The notes under the pieces were generated by a model that ran no database searches, was not told the origin of the DNA, and was given only the letters and a program-made list of their open reading frames with translations. Shown one piece after another: positions 20,103-29,250 of a stretch of 64,000 nucleotides of DNA; the first letter of the stretch is position 1; each line of letters begins with the position of its first letter. A program made the position numbers and the translations under genes. Origin of the DNA: JBHICC01 sp046759385 (GTDB lineage Bacteria > Pseudomonadota > Gammaproteobacteria > Acidiferrobacterales > SPGG2); the NCBI GenBank assembly GCA_046759385.1, contig JBHICC010000001.1, positions 1 through 64,000 on the forward strand, in the 5' to 3' direction.

Positions 20103-20936
20103 TCATCTGGCGGGCACCTGCTTCTGCGCGCAAGGTACGCGATAAAACGCACGTCGCGGGCTATCCAGGCGTACCGCGGTGAGCGCACCACCCCAAACAC
20201 AGCCCGTGTCCAGCGCCACGACGCCGTCATCGCGCCACACACCCAGCGAGGACCAATGGCCAAAGACGATCGTGAGGTCACGGATACGCCGTTCCGGGAT
20301 CTGGAACCAGGGCATCAGGTGAGTGGGCTGCGATCCCGGTGGCCCGGTCGGACGCAGATCCATTCGGCCGCTGCAGTCACAATAGCGCAGGCGGGTAAAC
20401 GCGTTTACGATGACGCGTAAGCGGTCCCAACCATCAAGCGAATCATCCCACGCGTCCGGCGTATTCCCGTACATGTGCTTGAAAAATTCGCTATAGCGCT
20501 TACCACGCAGCACAGTCTCGACTTCGGCCGCGTGCATGCACGCGGCCACAAGGTCCCATTGCGGCAGCAGCCCGGCATGGATCAAGGCCACGCCCAGCGC
20601 GTCATCGCAGTAAATGAAAGGGCGGTGGCGCAGCCATTCCAAAATATGCTCGCGGTCGTTTGCCTCGAGCACGTCGACGAAAGTGTCGATGGTTCTTAAA
20701 CGCCGCGCACCATCGGCGACAGCAAGTAGGTGTAAGTCGTGATTACCGAGCACGGTGATGGCGGCTTCGCCCAAAGCGATGACGAAACGCACCGTGTCTG
20801 CTGAGCGCGGCCCGCGGTTCACCAGATCGCCGGTGAACCAAAGCTTGTCGTGGATTGGGTCGAACTGCAGGTGATCAAGCAGCGCCTCGAGTTCGTCGAG
20901 GCAGCCTTGCACGTCACCAATCGCATAAAGCGCCAT
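20103..20936 (-). CDS. apaH: Bis(5'-nucleosyl)-tetraphosphatase, symmetrical
   Basis: ApaH splits diadenosine tetraphosphate into two ADP and can remove Np4 caps from RNA. The 277 residues show the metallophosphatase motifs in order: IGDVQGC near the start, GDLVNRGP, GNHDLHLL, then HAGLLPQWD and FGHWSSLG, ending with LDTGCVWGG. The ATG at 20936 shares its A with the TGA stop of the upstream peptidase gene, indicating translational coupling. ApaG follows after about 90 bases. Confidence 0.95.
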   Translation of the reverse strand: MALYAIGDVQGCLDELEALLDHLQFDPIHDKLWFTGDLVNRGPRSADTVRFVIALGEAAITVLGNHDLHLLAVADGARRLRTIDTFVDVLEANDREHILEWLRHRPFIYCDDALGVALIHAGLLPQWDLVAACMHAAEVETVLRGKRYSEFFKHMYGNTPDAWDDSLDGWDRLRVIVNAFTRLRYCDCSGRMDLRPTGPPGSQPTHLMPWFQIPERRIRDLTIVFGHWSSLGVWRDDGVVALDTGCVWGGALTAVRLDSPRRAFYRVPCAQKQVPAR

Positions 20937-21892
20937 CAGTGCTCCCGGGCACCGAGCCGTTGCGCCATCTCGACAGCGGCCGTTACCAGCGCGTGAATCA
21001 TGCCGGGTTCGCGCGCAGCATGGCCAGCGTTCGGCACGATCTGGACGCGCGCATCTGGCCACGCACACTGCAGATCGAACGCGCTCTCTAAGGGACAAAC
21101 CATGTCATAGCGACCGTGAACGATGATCCCAGGCAGTCCGGCGAGGCAATGAGCGTCGCGCAGGATCTGATCGGGCTCGAGGAAGATCTGATTGACGAAG
21201 TAGTGGGCTTCGATGCGCGCCAACGCCAACGCCGTGTGCGGCGATGCGAAGAACTCTACCACAGCCGGGTCGTGAGCCAGGCTGGCGGCATGCCCTTCCC
21301 AAAGCGACCACGCTTTGGCACAGGCCATACGTGCGACTTCGTCCTCTCCAGTGAGGCGGCGGTAGTAAGCGCGCAGCAGGTCATCGCGCTCGGATTCCGG
21401 GATCGGCGCGACGAACTCCTGCCAATGGTCTGGAAAGATCCTGTTCGCGCCGTCCTGGTAGAACCACTGGAGTTCGCGGCGTCGGCACAGAAAGACGCCA
21501 CGCAAAATCAGGCCGAGCACACGCTGCGGATGGCATTCAGCGTAGCGCAGGCTCAGGGTCGAGCCCCACGAGCCGCCAAACAGCAACCAGCGACGCAAAC
21601 CGAGATGGTCACGCACGGTTTCGATGTCGGCGACCAGATGCTGGGTAGTGTTGTGCTCCAGACTGGCATGTGGTGTCGATCGACCCGCGCCACGCTGATC
21701 CAACAACACGATGCGATAGATATTGGGATCAAAGAATCGTCGTTGATAGGGTTCGCAACCGGCACCCCCATGCACAACCAACACCGGCAAACCATCCGGG
21801 TTGCCACATTCCTCTATGTGAAGCACATGTGGCGGCTCGACCTCGAGACGGTGGGTCGCATAGGGTTGGATCTCCGGATACAGTTTGCGCAC
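20936..21892 (-). CDS. pip: Prolyl aminopeptidase (proline iminopeptidase)
   Basis: This alpha/beta hydrolase of the S33 peptidase family removes amino-terminal proline from peptides. The 318 residues contain the oxyanion-hole VVHGGAGCE, QRGAGRSTPHASLEHNTTQ in pieces, the nucleophile elbow GGSWGSTLSLRYA, and the late acid and base regions (HGRYDMVCP and PNAGHAARE). These are diagnostic for the proteobacterial Pip subgroup. It is the first gene of a leftward pip-apaH-apaG set and overlaps the apaH start by one base. Confidence 0.93.
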   Translation of the reverse strand: MRKLYPEIQPYATHRLEVEPPHVLHIEECGNPDGLPVLVVHGGAGCEPYQRRFFDPNIYRIVLLDQRGAGRSTPHASLEHNTTQHLVADIETVRDHLGLRRWLLFGGSWGSTLSLRYAECHPQRVLGLILRGVFLCRRRELQWFYQDGANRIFPDHWQEFVAPIPESERDDLLRAYYRRLTGEDEVARMACAKAWSLWEGHAASLAHDPAVVEFFASPHTALALARIEAHYFVNQIFLEPDQILRDAHCLAGLPGIIVHGRYDMVCPLESAFDLQCAWPDARVQIVPNAGHAAREPGMIHALVTAAVEMAQRLGAREH

Positions 21893-22035
21893 GGCTTCGT
21901 CCCTTGATTAGGCGCGGCCCGCGTCGTCGCAACCGTGTTAGGTTTGTGTTCGGCAGGTTTCTAGTCTTCAATACGTCGTTGCGTACCTGGGACGGCGCGT
22001 GCTCGATACTAGATGGCCGCGAAGGGGTCGGTCAA

Positions 22036-22383
22036 TTGAAACAGCTTGTGTTCGTGTACGGCACATTGCTCCGCGGCGAGGCAAATGCGGGCGAGCTTGT
22101 GAACGCACAGTACTTGGGGGCACACAAAACCGACGCCGTTTTCACGATGTTGGACCTTGGTGCTTATCCTGCCGTGGTGCTGGGTGGTGACACCGCTATC
22201 GCCGGCGAAGTGTTCGCGGTCGACGCCGCAACCCTGTCACGGCTCGATAGCTTTGAGGACCACCCTGACGAGTATTCTCGTATCGAAATCATGACACCGT
22301 TTGGAGAAGCGTGGATATACACGTACCGCACCACACCGGCTACAGCGGCAGTGATCGTGTCAGGAGACTGGCGCCATCGCTGA
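22036..22383 (+). CDS. Gamma-glutamylcyclotransferase-like (YtfP/GGACT) protein
   Basis: A 115-residue protein of the gamma-glutamylcyclotransferase fold: it opens with LVFVYGTLLRGEANAG, the family's YGTL motif, and has the acidic residue region GEVFAVDAATLSRLDSFEDHP. Such proteins act on gamma-glutamyl amines or remain uncharacterised (YtfP). I place the start at the TTG at 22036, with AAGGGG about 8 bases upstream, because similarity begins there; the same frame is open to 21670 without any family content. No ATG is available. It stands alone between pip and ahcY. Confidence 0.8.
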   Translation: MKQLVFVYGTLLRGEANAGELVNAQYLGAHKTDAVFTMLDLGAYPAVVLGGDTAIAGEVFAVDAATLSRLDSFEDHPDEYSRIEIMTPFGEAWIYTYRTTPATAAVIVSGDWRHR

Positions 22384-22472
22384 CCGTGCTCGGCTGGAGC
22401 GCGACTAGATTGCGCAAGGCAGAATCGCGTTCGTGTAGCGGCCGAACCAAGACGAAGCTGTCGCTGCCTATA

Positions 22473-23783
22473 TCAGTAGCGGTAATAATCGGGCTTGTAG
22501 GGCCCTTCGATCGGTACGCCGATGTAGTCCGCCTGCGCCTTGGTCAGCGCGGTCAGCTTCGCGCCGATCTTCTTCAGGTGAAGTCGTGCTACTTTCTCGT
22601 CTAACCGCTTGGGTAGCACATACACCTTCTTTTCGTAGTCCTTATAGTTATTCCAAAGCTCGATCTGCGCCATCACCTGATTCGTGAAAGATGCCGACAT
22701 GACAAAACTGGGATGGCCGGTGGCACAGCCAAGATTGACTAGGCGGCCTTCAGCGAGAACGATGATGCGCTTACCGTCCGGGAAAAGCACATGGTCTACC
22801 TGGGGCTTGATATTTTCCCATGAGTACTGGCGCAGGCTGGCGATATCAATCTCGGAGTCAAAGTGGCCAATGTTGCAGACGATGGCTTCGTTCTTCATCG
22901 CCTTCATGTGCTCGTGCGTGATTACATCGGCGTTGCCGGTGGCAGTGATAAAGATGTCAGCAACAGGCGCCGCCTCCTCCATGCTGACGACGCGATAACC
23001 TTCCATAGCCGCCTGCAACGCACAGATCGGGTCGATCTCGGTCACCCATACCGTAGCGCCAAGGCCGCGCAAGGCCTGCACCGAACCCTTGCCGACGTCG
23101 CCATAGCCACAGACAACGGCGATCTTGCCCGCAATCATCACGTCGGTAGCGCGCTTAATGCCATCGACCAGCGACTCGCGACAGCCGTAGAGATTGTCAA
23201 ACTTCGACTTTGTGACCGAGTCATTGACATTAATACTTGGTGCAAGCAAATCGCCGCTACGCTCCATTTCGTACAGGCGATGTACGCCGGTCGTCGTTTC
23301 CTCGGAGATTCCACGCACGTCGGCCATGAGCTCGGCGTATTTCTCATGCATAACCTTGGTAAGGTCGCCGCCATCATCGAGCAGCATGTTAGGCCGCCAG
23401 CTATCGGGGCCATAGATGGTCTGGTCGATGCACCACCAGAATTCTTCCTCGGTTTCGCCCTTCCAAGCGAACACGGGAATGTTGCGCGCCGCGATCGCCG
23501 CTGCGGCGTGATCTTGGGTGGAGAAGATGTTGCAGGACGACCAGCGTACCTCGGCGCCGAGCTCCATCAGGGTCTCGATTAGCACCGCCGTTTGAATGGT
23601 CATGTGCAAACAGCCGGCAATGCGCGCGCCCGCAAGCGGTGTCTTTCCGGCATATTCCTCACGCAGTGCCATCAGACCCGGCATCTCGGTCTCGGCGATC
23701 GCAATCTCCTTACGCCCCCAATCGGCTTTCGAGATATCGGCGACTTTGTAATCGGGTTTCAGCTGCTCGACTGGTCTGCTCAT
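22473..23783 (-). CDS. ahcY: Adenosylhomocysteinase
   Basis: AhcY (436 residues) reversibly splits S-adenosylhomocysteine to homocysteine and adenosine, relieving product inhibition of methyltransferases. The NAD-dependent fold is evident: start DYKVADISKADWGRKEI, substrate region SCNIFSTQDHAAAAI, NAD-binding VVCGYGDVGKGSVQALRGLGA, GHFDSEID, and the carboxy-terminal PKRLDEKVARLHL plus KPDYYRY tail that reaches the neighbouring subunit. It lies 45 bases downstream of metK on the same strand, so the two S-adenosylmethionine-cycle genes are probably co-transcribed. Confidence 0.97.
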   Translation of the reverse strand: MSRPVEQLKPDYKVADISKADWGRKEIAIAETEMPGLMALREEYAGKTPLAGARIAGCLHMTIQTAVLIETLMELGAEVRWSSCNIFSTQDHAAAAIAARNIPVFAWKGETEEEFWWCIDQTIYGPDSWRPNMLLDDGGDLTKVMHEKYAELMADVRGISEETTTGVHRLYEMERSGDLLAPSINVNDSVTKSKFDNLYGCRESLVDGIKRATDVMIAGKIAVVCGYGDVGKGSVQALRGLGATVWVTEIDPICALQAAMEGYRVVSMEEAAPVADIFITATGNADVITHEHMKAMKNEAIVCNIGHFDSEIDIASLRQYSWENIKPQVDHVLFPDGKRIIVLAEGRLVNLGCATGHPSFVMSASFTNQVMAQIELWNNYKDYEKKVYVLPKRLDEKVARLHLKKIGAKLTALTKAQADYIGVPIEGPYKPDYYRY

Positions 23784-23828
23784 ATTTGGGCTACTCTTTG
23801 TCAGCGGTTTCGGTGTTAGTTCGGATCG

Positions 23829-25010
23829 TTAGGCGGATTTCATCGCCTTCGGGCCAAGTTCGGCGCGCAGCGCCGCCGCTTTGTCGGTGCGCTCCCAGGT
23901 GAATGTGGGTTCGGCACGGCCGAAGTGGCCATAGGCCGCCGTCGGCGAGTAGATCGGCCGCTGCAGATCTAGTTCTTGTATGATGGCTTTCGGGCGCAGA
24001 TCAAAGTGCTTGCGCACCAACTCGGCAATCTTTTCGTCGGGCAGTCGTCCGGTTCCGAACGTCTCGACGTGCACCGATACCGGCTGGGCGATACCGATGG
24101 CGTAAGCGACTTGGAGTTCACAGCGTTCGGCTAGACCGGCGGCAACCACATTCTTAGCGACATAGCGTGCCGCGTAGGCCGCTGAGCGATCCACCTTGCT
24201 TGGATCCTTGCCGGAGAACGCGCCGCCACCGTGGCGCGCCATACCGCCGTAAGTATCGACGATAATCTTGCGTCCAGTAAGACCGCAATCGCCGACCGGC
24301 CCGCCGATGACGAAACGGCCGGTGGGATTGACGTGGTGCTTCGTGTCTTTACCGAGCCACTCCACCGGCAATACTGGCTTAATGATCTCTTCAATTACGG
24401 CTTCCTTGAGGCGGCTGTAGTCAATGTCCGGGGCATGCTGCGTGGACAGCACGACAGTATCGATGCCGGCGGCGCGGCCGTCGCTATAACGTACCGTCAC
24501 TTGGGACTTAGCATCGGGCCGCAGCCAAGGTAGCCGGCCACTGCGCCGCACCTCGGCCTGACGTCGCATGAGCCGGTGGGCGAAACTTATCGGCATCGGC
24601 ATGAGTTCCTCGGTCTCGTTGGTGGCGTAACCGAACATCATGCCCTGGTCACCGGCACCCTGATCCAAATCGAGCCCCTGGCCCTCGTTGACGCCCTGAG
24701 CGATGTCCTGTGACTGCTTGTCGATAGCTGTCAGTACGGCACAAGACTCCCAATCAAACCCCATGGAAGACTCATAGCCAATGCGCTTGATGGTGCCGCG
24801 CACAATCTCGGGCATATCGACCCACGCGCTGGTAGTGATTTCCCCAGAGATAATGGCCATGCCCGTGTTCACCATGGCCTCACACGCCACGCGGGAACCG
24901 GCATCCTGTTCGATAATCGCGTCGAGGATCGCGTCGGAGATCTGATCGGCCACCTTGTCGGGGTGACCTTCTGAAACCGATTCGGAAGTGAATAGATAAG
25001 TATCTGCCAT
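23829..25010 (-). CDS. metK: S-adenosylmethionine synthetase
   Basis: MetK makes S-adenosylmethionine from methionine and ATP. The 393-residue protein starts TYLFTSESVSEGHPDKVADQ and shows DQGAGDQGMMFGYA, the P-loop-like GGAFSGKDPSKVDRSAAYAARY in pieces, and the final TWERTD segment. It is the first gene of a leftward pair with ahcY. The 500 bases upstream hold no gene; a weak and unproved resemblance to the S-adenosylhomocysteine riboswitch there is discussed separately. Confidence 0.98.
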   Translation of the reverse strand: MADTYLFTSESVSEGHPDKVADQISDAILDAIIEQDAGSRVACEAMVNTGMAIISGEITTSAWVDMPEIVRGTIKRIGYESSMGFDWESCAVLTAIDKQSQDIAQGVNEGQGLDLDQGAGDQGMMFGYATNETEELMPMPISFAHRLMRRQAEVRRSGRLPWLRPDAKSQVTVRYSDGRAAGIDTVVLSTQHAPDIDYSRLKEAVIEEIIKPVLPVEWLGKDTKHHVNPTGRFVIGGPVGDCGLTGRKIIVDTYGGMARHGGGAFSGKDPSKVDRSAAYAARYVAKNVVAAGLAERCELQVAYAIGIAQPVSVHVETFGTGRLPDEKIAELVRKHFDLRPKAIIQELDLQRPIYSPTAAYGHFGRAEPTFTWERTDKAAALRAELGPKAMKSA

Positions 25011-25510
25011 GCCCTGCCGTTCCTTCAGATTGTTCGGAGTAGAGTGCTGGATTAGGCTGCGAAGTCTATCAAGCTTAGGTCAAATTTCACATTTGGAGCG
25101 CGATGCGTAGCGCCGAGTCTAACTGCTTAAGCGCCAATGCGTGATGCAAAGTACGCCGAGCCGCTGTCCGGCGGCGCCACGCGGACGATGCGCAAAGCGT
25201 CGGGGCCTCGAGGCGGGCGAATCGAACACCTATCGCCACATCTAACATCAGAATACCCACAATCCACATATCCAGACCCTTACATAGGTCTATCAGGACG
25301 ATTTTTATGTGACTGTCCCCCACTTTTCTTAAGTCTTTGGATAAGCGTGACTATTATGTTAAATACATTGTTAGGTGGGACTACGGAAACATTTTCAGCC
25401 GATTTATCGGCTCTGGGTGGGCAGCATCCTAAAATCGTGCGGCGTCTCGATTGTTATTTGAGTTGAGTATAGTCGCCAGGATCTTGGTCGCTTCGGTTCG
25501 CTGCCGCAAC
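25011..25510. other. 500-base gene-free region upstream of metK
   Basis: I see no gene here. The metK-proximal half (25011-25230) is GC-rich and full of short repeats of GCGC and CGCC type; on the minus strand it contains GGCTCGG and GGCGCT, loosely like parts of the S-adenosylhomocysteine riboswitch. The distal half is AT-rich and has a perfect 6-base stem (AGCCGA / TCGGCT, 25397-25412), which may mark the end of the leftward LolA-like transcript. The two halves differ clearly in base composition. Confidence 0.4.
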
Positions 25511-26287
25511 TCAACGCACGCGTTTGAGACTGGTCTTGTCGAAGTCACGGTCAGTGAATCCGTTGCGAAGCTTATAGTTGCTCCACTCGAGCAAGGTACT
25601 CTTGCCGGTCTGATGATTCACCATATGCATCTTGTGGGCGCGCCAGTACTTACCCAGATACTCGTTGTATTCGCTAAAGGTTAATGTCTTCAATAAACTG
25701 TTCTTGCGATCGTAATAATCGACTTTGAGGGGGCGATACTCGGCTTTGTCGATCCACACAACCTGGCGTGTATATCCTGAGTATTTGCTCACCGGATACC
25801 GTTCGATCACGAAGCTATCCTGATCCGCTAGCACCTCATCGCGCAGATGTTTGTATGTGTATTTCTCGACCTCCTGTGACGATACATCCTCGTACGCGAA
25901 TTCGCTGCCGACGAACGATCCGGATTTGTTGGCCGATGCGATACGTTTAACACGTTTCAACGCCGGAAGATAAAGCCACTGATCGTCATTGGCGATCTTG
26001 TGGCTGAAGCTCAATAGTGCCGTACCCTTAACATCGCGCGGCTGATCGAAGATGACAAAACTCTTGTCGCCATCGTTTGTTACTTCCTTTGCGCGCGTGC
26101 GCACCTGGCGCCGACTCTGCTGCCCGTGCTTATTGCGTAGGATCATGGTCATGTCTGCCTTCTGATCATCCCAGCCGGTATCGCGCCGATCAGCCTCGAC
26201 GGCGATCGCGAGTCCTTTTTTCTCGGCGGCGTCGGCACCGACACTAAGCGGAAGAGCTATCAGCAACAGCGCTAATAGAGCGCGCAT
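25511..26287 (-). CDS. LolA-like outer-membrane lipoprotein-sorting protein
   Basis: A 258-residue exported protein with signal peptide MRALLALLLIALPLSVGADA. The mature part matches the LolA-like family often annotated as outer membrane lipoprotein-sorting protein, here the branch paired with MMPL/RND transporters: KADMTMILRNKHGQQS, FDQPRDVKGTALLSFSHK, WLYLPALKRVKRIA and GSEFAYEDVS. These proteins adopt a LolA/LppX-like half-barrel that can carry a lipid across the periplasm. Its start overlaps the end of the RND gene by 44 bases, so the two are translated together. A role in lipid export is inferred from the pairing, not shown. Confidence 0.85.
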   Translation of the reverse strand: MRALLALLLIALPLSVGADAAEKKGLAIAVEADRRDTGWDDQKADMTMILRNKHGQQSRRQVRTRAKEVTNDGDKSFVIFDQPRDVKGTALLSFSHKIANDDQWLYLPALKRVKRIASANKSGSFVGSEFAYEDVSSQEVEKYTYKHLRDEVLADQDSFVIERYPVSKYSGYTRQVVWIDKAEYRPLKVDYYDRKNSLLKTLTFSEYNEYLGKYWRAHKMHMVNHQTGKSTLLEWSNYKLRNGFTDRDFDKTSLKRVR

Positions 26288-28565
26288 GTTCTTTCTCCTC
26301 GAGTTTAAGTAGCAAGGGTGGCAAAAACAGAAAATCAGCGGCCAACGCCAACGCGATGGTAATCGCGCTTAACAACCCCATACCAGCGTTCAGCTCGAAC
26401 GCTGACAATGCCAATACGGAGAAACCAGCCACCAAGATCACGGTGTTAACCCACAACGCTGTACCCACGGTGTGGAACGCGTAGCGCACGGCATCCTCGC
26501 CACTAAGGCCTTGTTCGCGGCGCGCACGAAGGTATTTGCTGAGATAGTGTATGGTGTCGTCGACGACAATTCCCAAGGTCATGGCGACGACGACAGAAAG
26601 CGCGACACCGACCTGGCCAACGAGCAATCCCCACAGACCGAAGCCCATACCCGCGGGCAACAGGTTCGGCAAAAGACTAACCATTCCGATCTTCAGGCTG
26701 CGCGTCGCCAGTATGATTAGCCCCGAGATCAATACCAACGCGATCGCCGCGCCGCCGAGCATGCTGCGAATGTTGCGATAACTGATGTACGAAAACATGA
26801 TTGTCGGACTCGCCCCGTGGGTGGACATGTGTTCTGGGGCGTTGGTCTTGAGCCACCGCTGTACATCTGCCTCGAGCGCTAACACCTCTTTGGTTGTGAG
26901 GTTCTTGAGTGTGGCAATCAGGCGTGTGGCGGATTTGTCGACGTTAATCTGATTGTTTAGGTCGAGACCGAAGGGAAGTGACAACTCGTAAAGTAGCAAG
27001 TATTGCGCCGCGAGCTCACGATTCTGCGGGACCCGATGCCAGGAAGGGTCGTCGCCATGCATGTTCTTGTTCAGACGCCGCATGGTGTCACTTAAGGTGT
27101 TCACATGCAGGACCTCGGGTCGGCCACGCAGCCACTGGGTGAGCTCTTCAAGCTTCTGCAAATAGGCTGGGTTACTAATGCCTCCACTTTCACCAGCCCC
27201 TAAGGTGTACTGAATCTGATAGAGCCCGGTCAGATTTTCGATAGCGAAGTCGGTATCCGTGCGAAAGCGGATGCTTTCGTCGAAGTATTTTACGAACTGA
27301 TCATTGAGCTCGTTGCGCGGGATGCAGGCGAGCAACAAAACGATCCCGATTGACATACCCCACAGTAGCTTGCGCCGGTGGCCGATCACGAACTCCGCAA
27401 ATCGACCCATCGCTGGCGCAGGCGCGCGCCGCCGTTTTACGCGGACGGGCAGGATCGCCAGAGCCGCAGGGAGGAACAGTATTGAGTAAATAAACGCTGC
27501 AGCAATGCCGATGGCGACAATGTTGCCGAGGTCGCGAAATGGCGGTGCGTCGCTGAAGTTCATCGACAGGAAGCCAATCACAGTCGTGAGACTGGTGAGG
27601 AACACCGGTTGCATGTTAATGCGGAGGCTCTCGATGATGGCCGCATGGCGGCTGCGCCCCTGACGCATGTTGGTCAGCAGGGTAACAAGGATGTGCACGC
27701 TGTCTGCGATCGCCAAGGTCAGGATCATTGTCGGCGCCGACGCTGATGGCGGCGTTAGCTTGATGCCAAGCCAGCCGGTGAGGCCCATTGCCGTCACGAT
27801 AGACATTGCCGTAACTGCCACCGTGAGCAAGGTTCCCGTCAGCGAGCGCAGTAACAGACCGAGTACGACGACCACCACGGCGTACATAAATGGAACGAGC
27901 AATTTCAGGTCGGCCTGGGTCGCCTCCGGAAAGGCGTTGTTCATCATGACAACACCTGTGAGATAGACCTCGGCATTGGGATCACGCGCGCTCACGTGGC
28001 GCGCGAGCTCGCGTGCCTTTGCGACGACCTCAGGGACTTCGTGTAGCGCCTTGCCGGGGAGAATGATGGTGGCGTTAACGCCGGTGACACGCGCGTCCGG
28101 GGAGATCAAACGGTTCAGCAACAACGGTTCGGTGAGTGCGATCTGCTTGGCCTGTTCGACCTGTGCGTCGGCCAGGGTTTGGGCGTTTTCGATCAGGTTT
28201 CTAACGACGAGGTCGTCAGCGGCGGCGGATGTGTACTGAAAGTTGGTGATCGAATCGACGCGGCTGGAGTAGGGGAGCTGCCAAGCGGCGTTCGTTAGCC
28301 ACTCGACAGTGGCGAGGGTTTGGCGGCTAAATACTTGCCCATCCTTTGGTGCGATGACAAACAGCACGTTGTCGTTCTTATCAAAGACGTTTTGTAATTC
28401 CTCGAACGCCGCGAGCTGAGGATTCTCTTTGCTGAAGAACACGCGGTAGTCATTGGTGAACCGCAGAAACTGCACGCCGCTTGCGGCTGTGAACACGCAG
28501 GCAAGAGACGCAAGGACGACCCACCAGCGCCATCGAAATACCCACTGTGCGAACGCGATGCTCAC
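26244..28565 (-). CDS. RND superfamily (MMPL-type) transporter
   Basis: A 773-residue inner-membrane protein with the two-fold RND layout: one helix, a large periplasmic loop, five helices (around VPFMYAVVVVVLGLLL and SVHILVTLLTNM), then the same again (GIVVDDTIHYLSKYL in the second half). It belongs to the hydrophobe/amphiphile exporter branch that moves lipids, not the drug-efflux AcrB branch. I place the start at GTG 28565, whose GTGA overlaps the stop of the tetR gene by 4 bases; the frame extends to 28766 inside tetR, without conserved content. Operon order tetR-RND-LolA-like suggests repressor-controlled export of a lipid or hydrophobic molecule. Confidence 0.9.
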   Translation of the reverse strand: MSIAFAQWVFRWRWWVVLASLACVFTAASGVQFLRFTNDYRVFFSKENPQLAAFEELQNVFDKNDNVLFVIAPKDGQVFSRQTLATVEWLTNAAWQLPYSSRVDSITNFQYTSAAADDLVVRNLIENAQTLADAQVEQAKQIALTEPLLLNRLISPDARVTGVNATIILPGKALHEVPEVVAKARELARHVSARDPNAEVYLTGVVMMNNAFPEATQADLKLLVPFMYAVVVVVLGLLLRSLTGTLLTVAVTAMSIVTAMGLTGWLGIKLTPPSASAPTMILTLAIADSVHILVTLLTNMRQGRSRHAAIIESLRINMQPVFLTSLTTVIGFLSMNFSDAPPFRDLGNIVAIGIAAAFIYSILFLPAALAILPVRVKRRRAPAPAMGRFAEFVIGHRRKLLWGMSIGIVLLLACIPRNELNDQFVKYFDESIRFRTDTDFAIENLTGLYQIQYTLGAGESGGISNPAYLQKLEELTQWLRGRPEVLHVNTLSDTMRRLNKNMHGDDPSWHRVPQNRELAAQYLLLYELSLPFGLDLNNQINVDKSATRLIATLKNLTTKEVLALEADVQRWLKTNAPEHMSTHGASPTIMFSYISYRNIRSMLGGAAIALVLISGLIILATRSLKIGMVSLLPNLLPAGMGFGLWGLLVGQVGVALSVVVAMTLGIVVDDTIHYLSKYLRARREQGLSGEDAVRYAFHTVGTALWVNTVILVAGFSVLALSAFELNAGMGLLSAITIALALAADFLFLPPLLLKLEEKEHARSISAVADSSSA

Positions 28566-29161
28566 GGGCGCAAGGACTGCAAATAGTGCACGAGCCCCTT
28601 GCCGCACGTGAGCAGTAACGCAGGATCGCGTGCATTCTTTGCCATGCCGATACAACCCTCGAGGGTGGCAACAATGAAAGCCGCTGCGTCGTCTGCACAG
28701 ATATCTTGGCGCACGGTGTTGTTTTGCTGCCCACGCCTGAGGGCGGTGGCAAGTCCGGCTCGCCACACGTTGTAGATTTGGTTGATTCGCTGGCGAAAGC
28801 CCTCGTCGACCGGCGACATTTCTTGCGCCAGATTATTCAGTGGGCAACCGCGTATGATCTCTGTTGGCCGAATTGCCTTAGCTTCGCGCTGCAGCGCGGC
28901 TATGAGCGCGGCGATCGGATCTTGCTGACCTTCTAAGGGGGTTAGCCATCGTGCCTCGATCTCTTGTTTGACGAGTTCATCGACGACGGCGTAACCGAGC
29001 GCGATCTTGCTTGAGAAGTGGTGATACAGCGCGCCTTTGGTCAAGCCGGTGTTGGCCAAGATGCGGCTCAGACCCGCGGCTTGAAAGCCGTGCTGCTGCA
29101 TCTCGTCGAAAGCCGCGTGCAGCAAAAGCTCGCGTGTTTGATCAGCGGCTCGCTTGAACAT
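28562..29161 (-). CDS. TetR/AcrR family transcriptional regulator
   Basis: A 199-residue repressor. Its helix-turn-helix lies at residues about 10-55, with HAAFDEMQQHGFQAAGLSRI and the recognition portion TGLTKGALYHHFSSK. The carboxy part is an all-helical ligand domain; ECIGMAKNARD-like sequence resembles regulators with a TetR_C_6 type domain. It is the first gene of the leftward tetR-RND-LolA-like operon. The 18-base palindrome over its own start codon (29158-29175) is the obvious candidate operator, implying negative autoregulation. The ligand is unknown. Confidence 0.9.
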   Translation of the reverse strand: MFKRAADQTRELLLHAAFDEMQQHGFQAAGLSRILANTGLTKGALYHHFSSKIALGYAVVDELVKQEIEARWLTPLEGQQDPIAALIAALQREAKAIRPTEIIRGCPLNNLAQEMSPVDEGFRQRINQIYNVWRAGLATALRRGQQNNTVRQDICADDAAAFIVATLEGCIGMAKNARDPALLLTCGKGLVHYLQSLRP

Positions 29162-29175
29162 ACCGACCGGTATGT
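29158..29175. promoter_or_regulatory. Candidate TetR operator overlapping the tetR start codon
   Basis: ACATACCGACCGGTATGT is an inverted repeat with perfect 7-base arms (ACATACC / GGTATGT) around GACC, the ATACCGACCGGTAT type seen for many TetR-family repressors. It covers the ATG of the leftward tetR gene (bases 29159-29161) and lies about 75 bases before the rightward acyltransferase gene, so it could control both directions. Confidence 0.65.
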
Positions 29176-29250
29176 ATCATAGCTCCTGCGGCTCGTCAAA
29201 GGGCTTGACCGCTGTCAGGGTTTTCAGCGAGGCCGCCGGCGGAGGCTATA

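Noticed and set aside
22863..23582. 239-codon plus-strand frame opposite ahcY
   Set aside because: Antisense shadow of a well-defined gene; high GC content produces long open frames.
25087..25323. 78-codon minus-strand frame in the metK leader
   Set aside because: No family resemblance and poor codon character; treated as non-coding.
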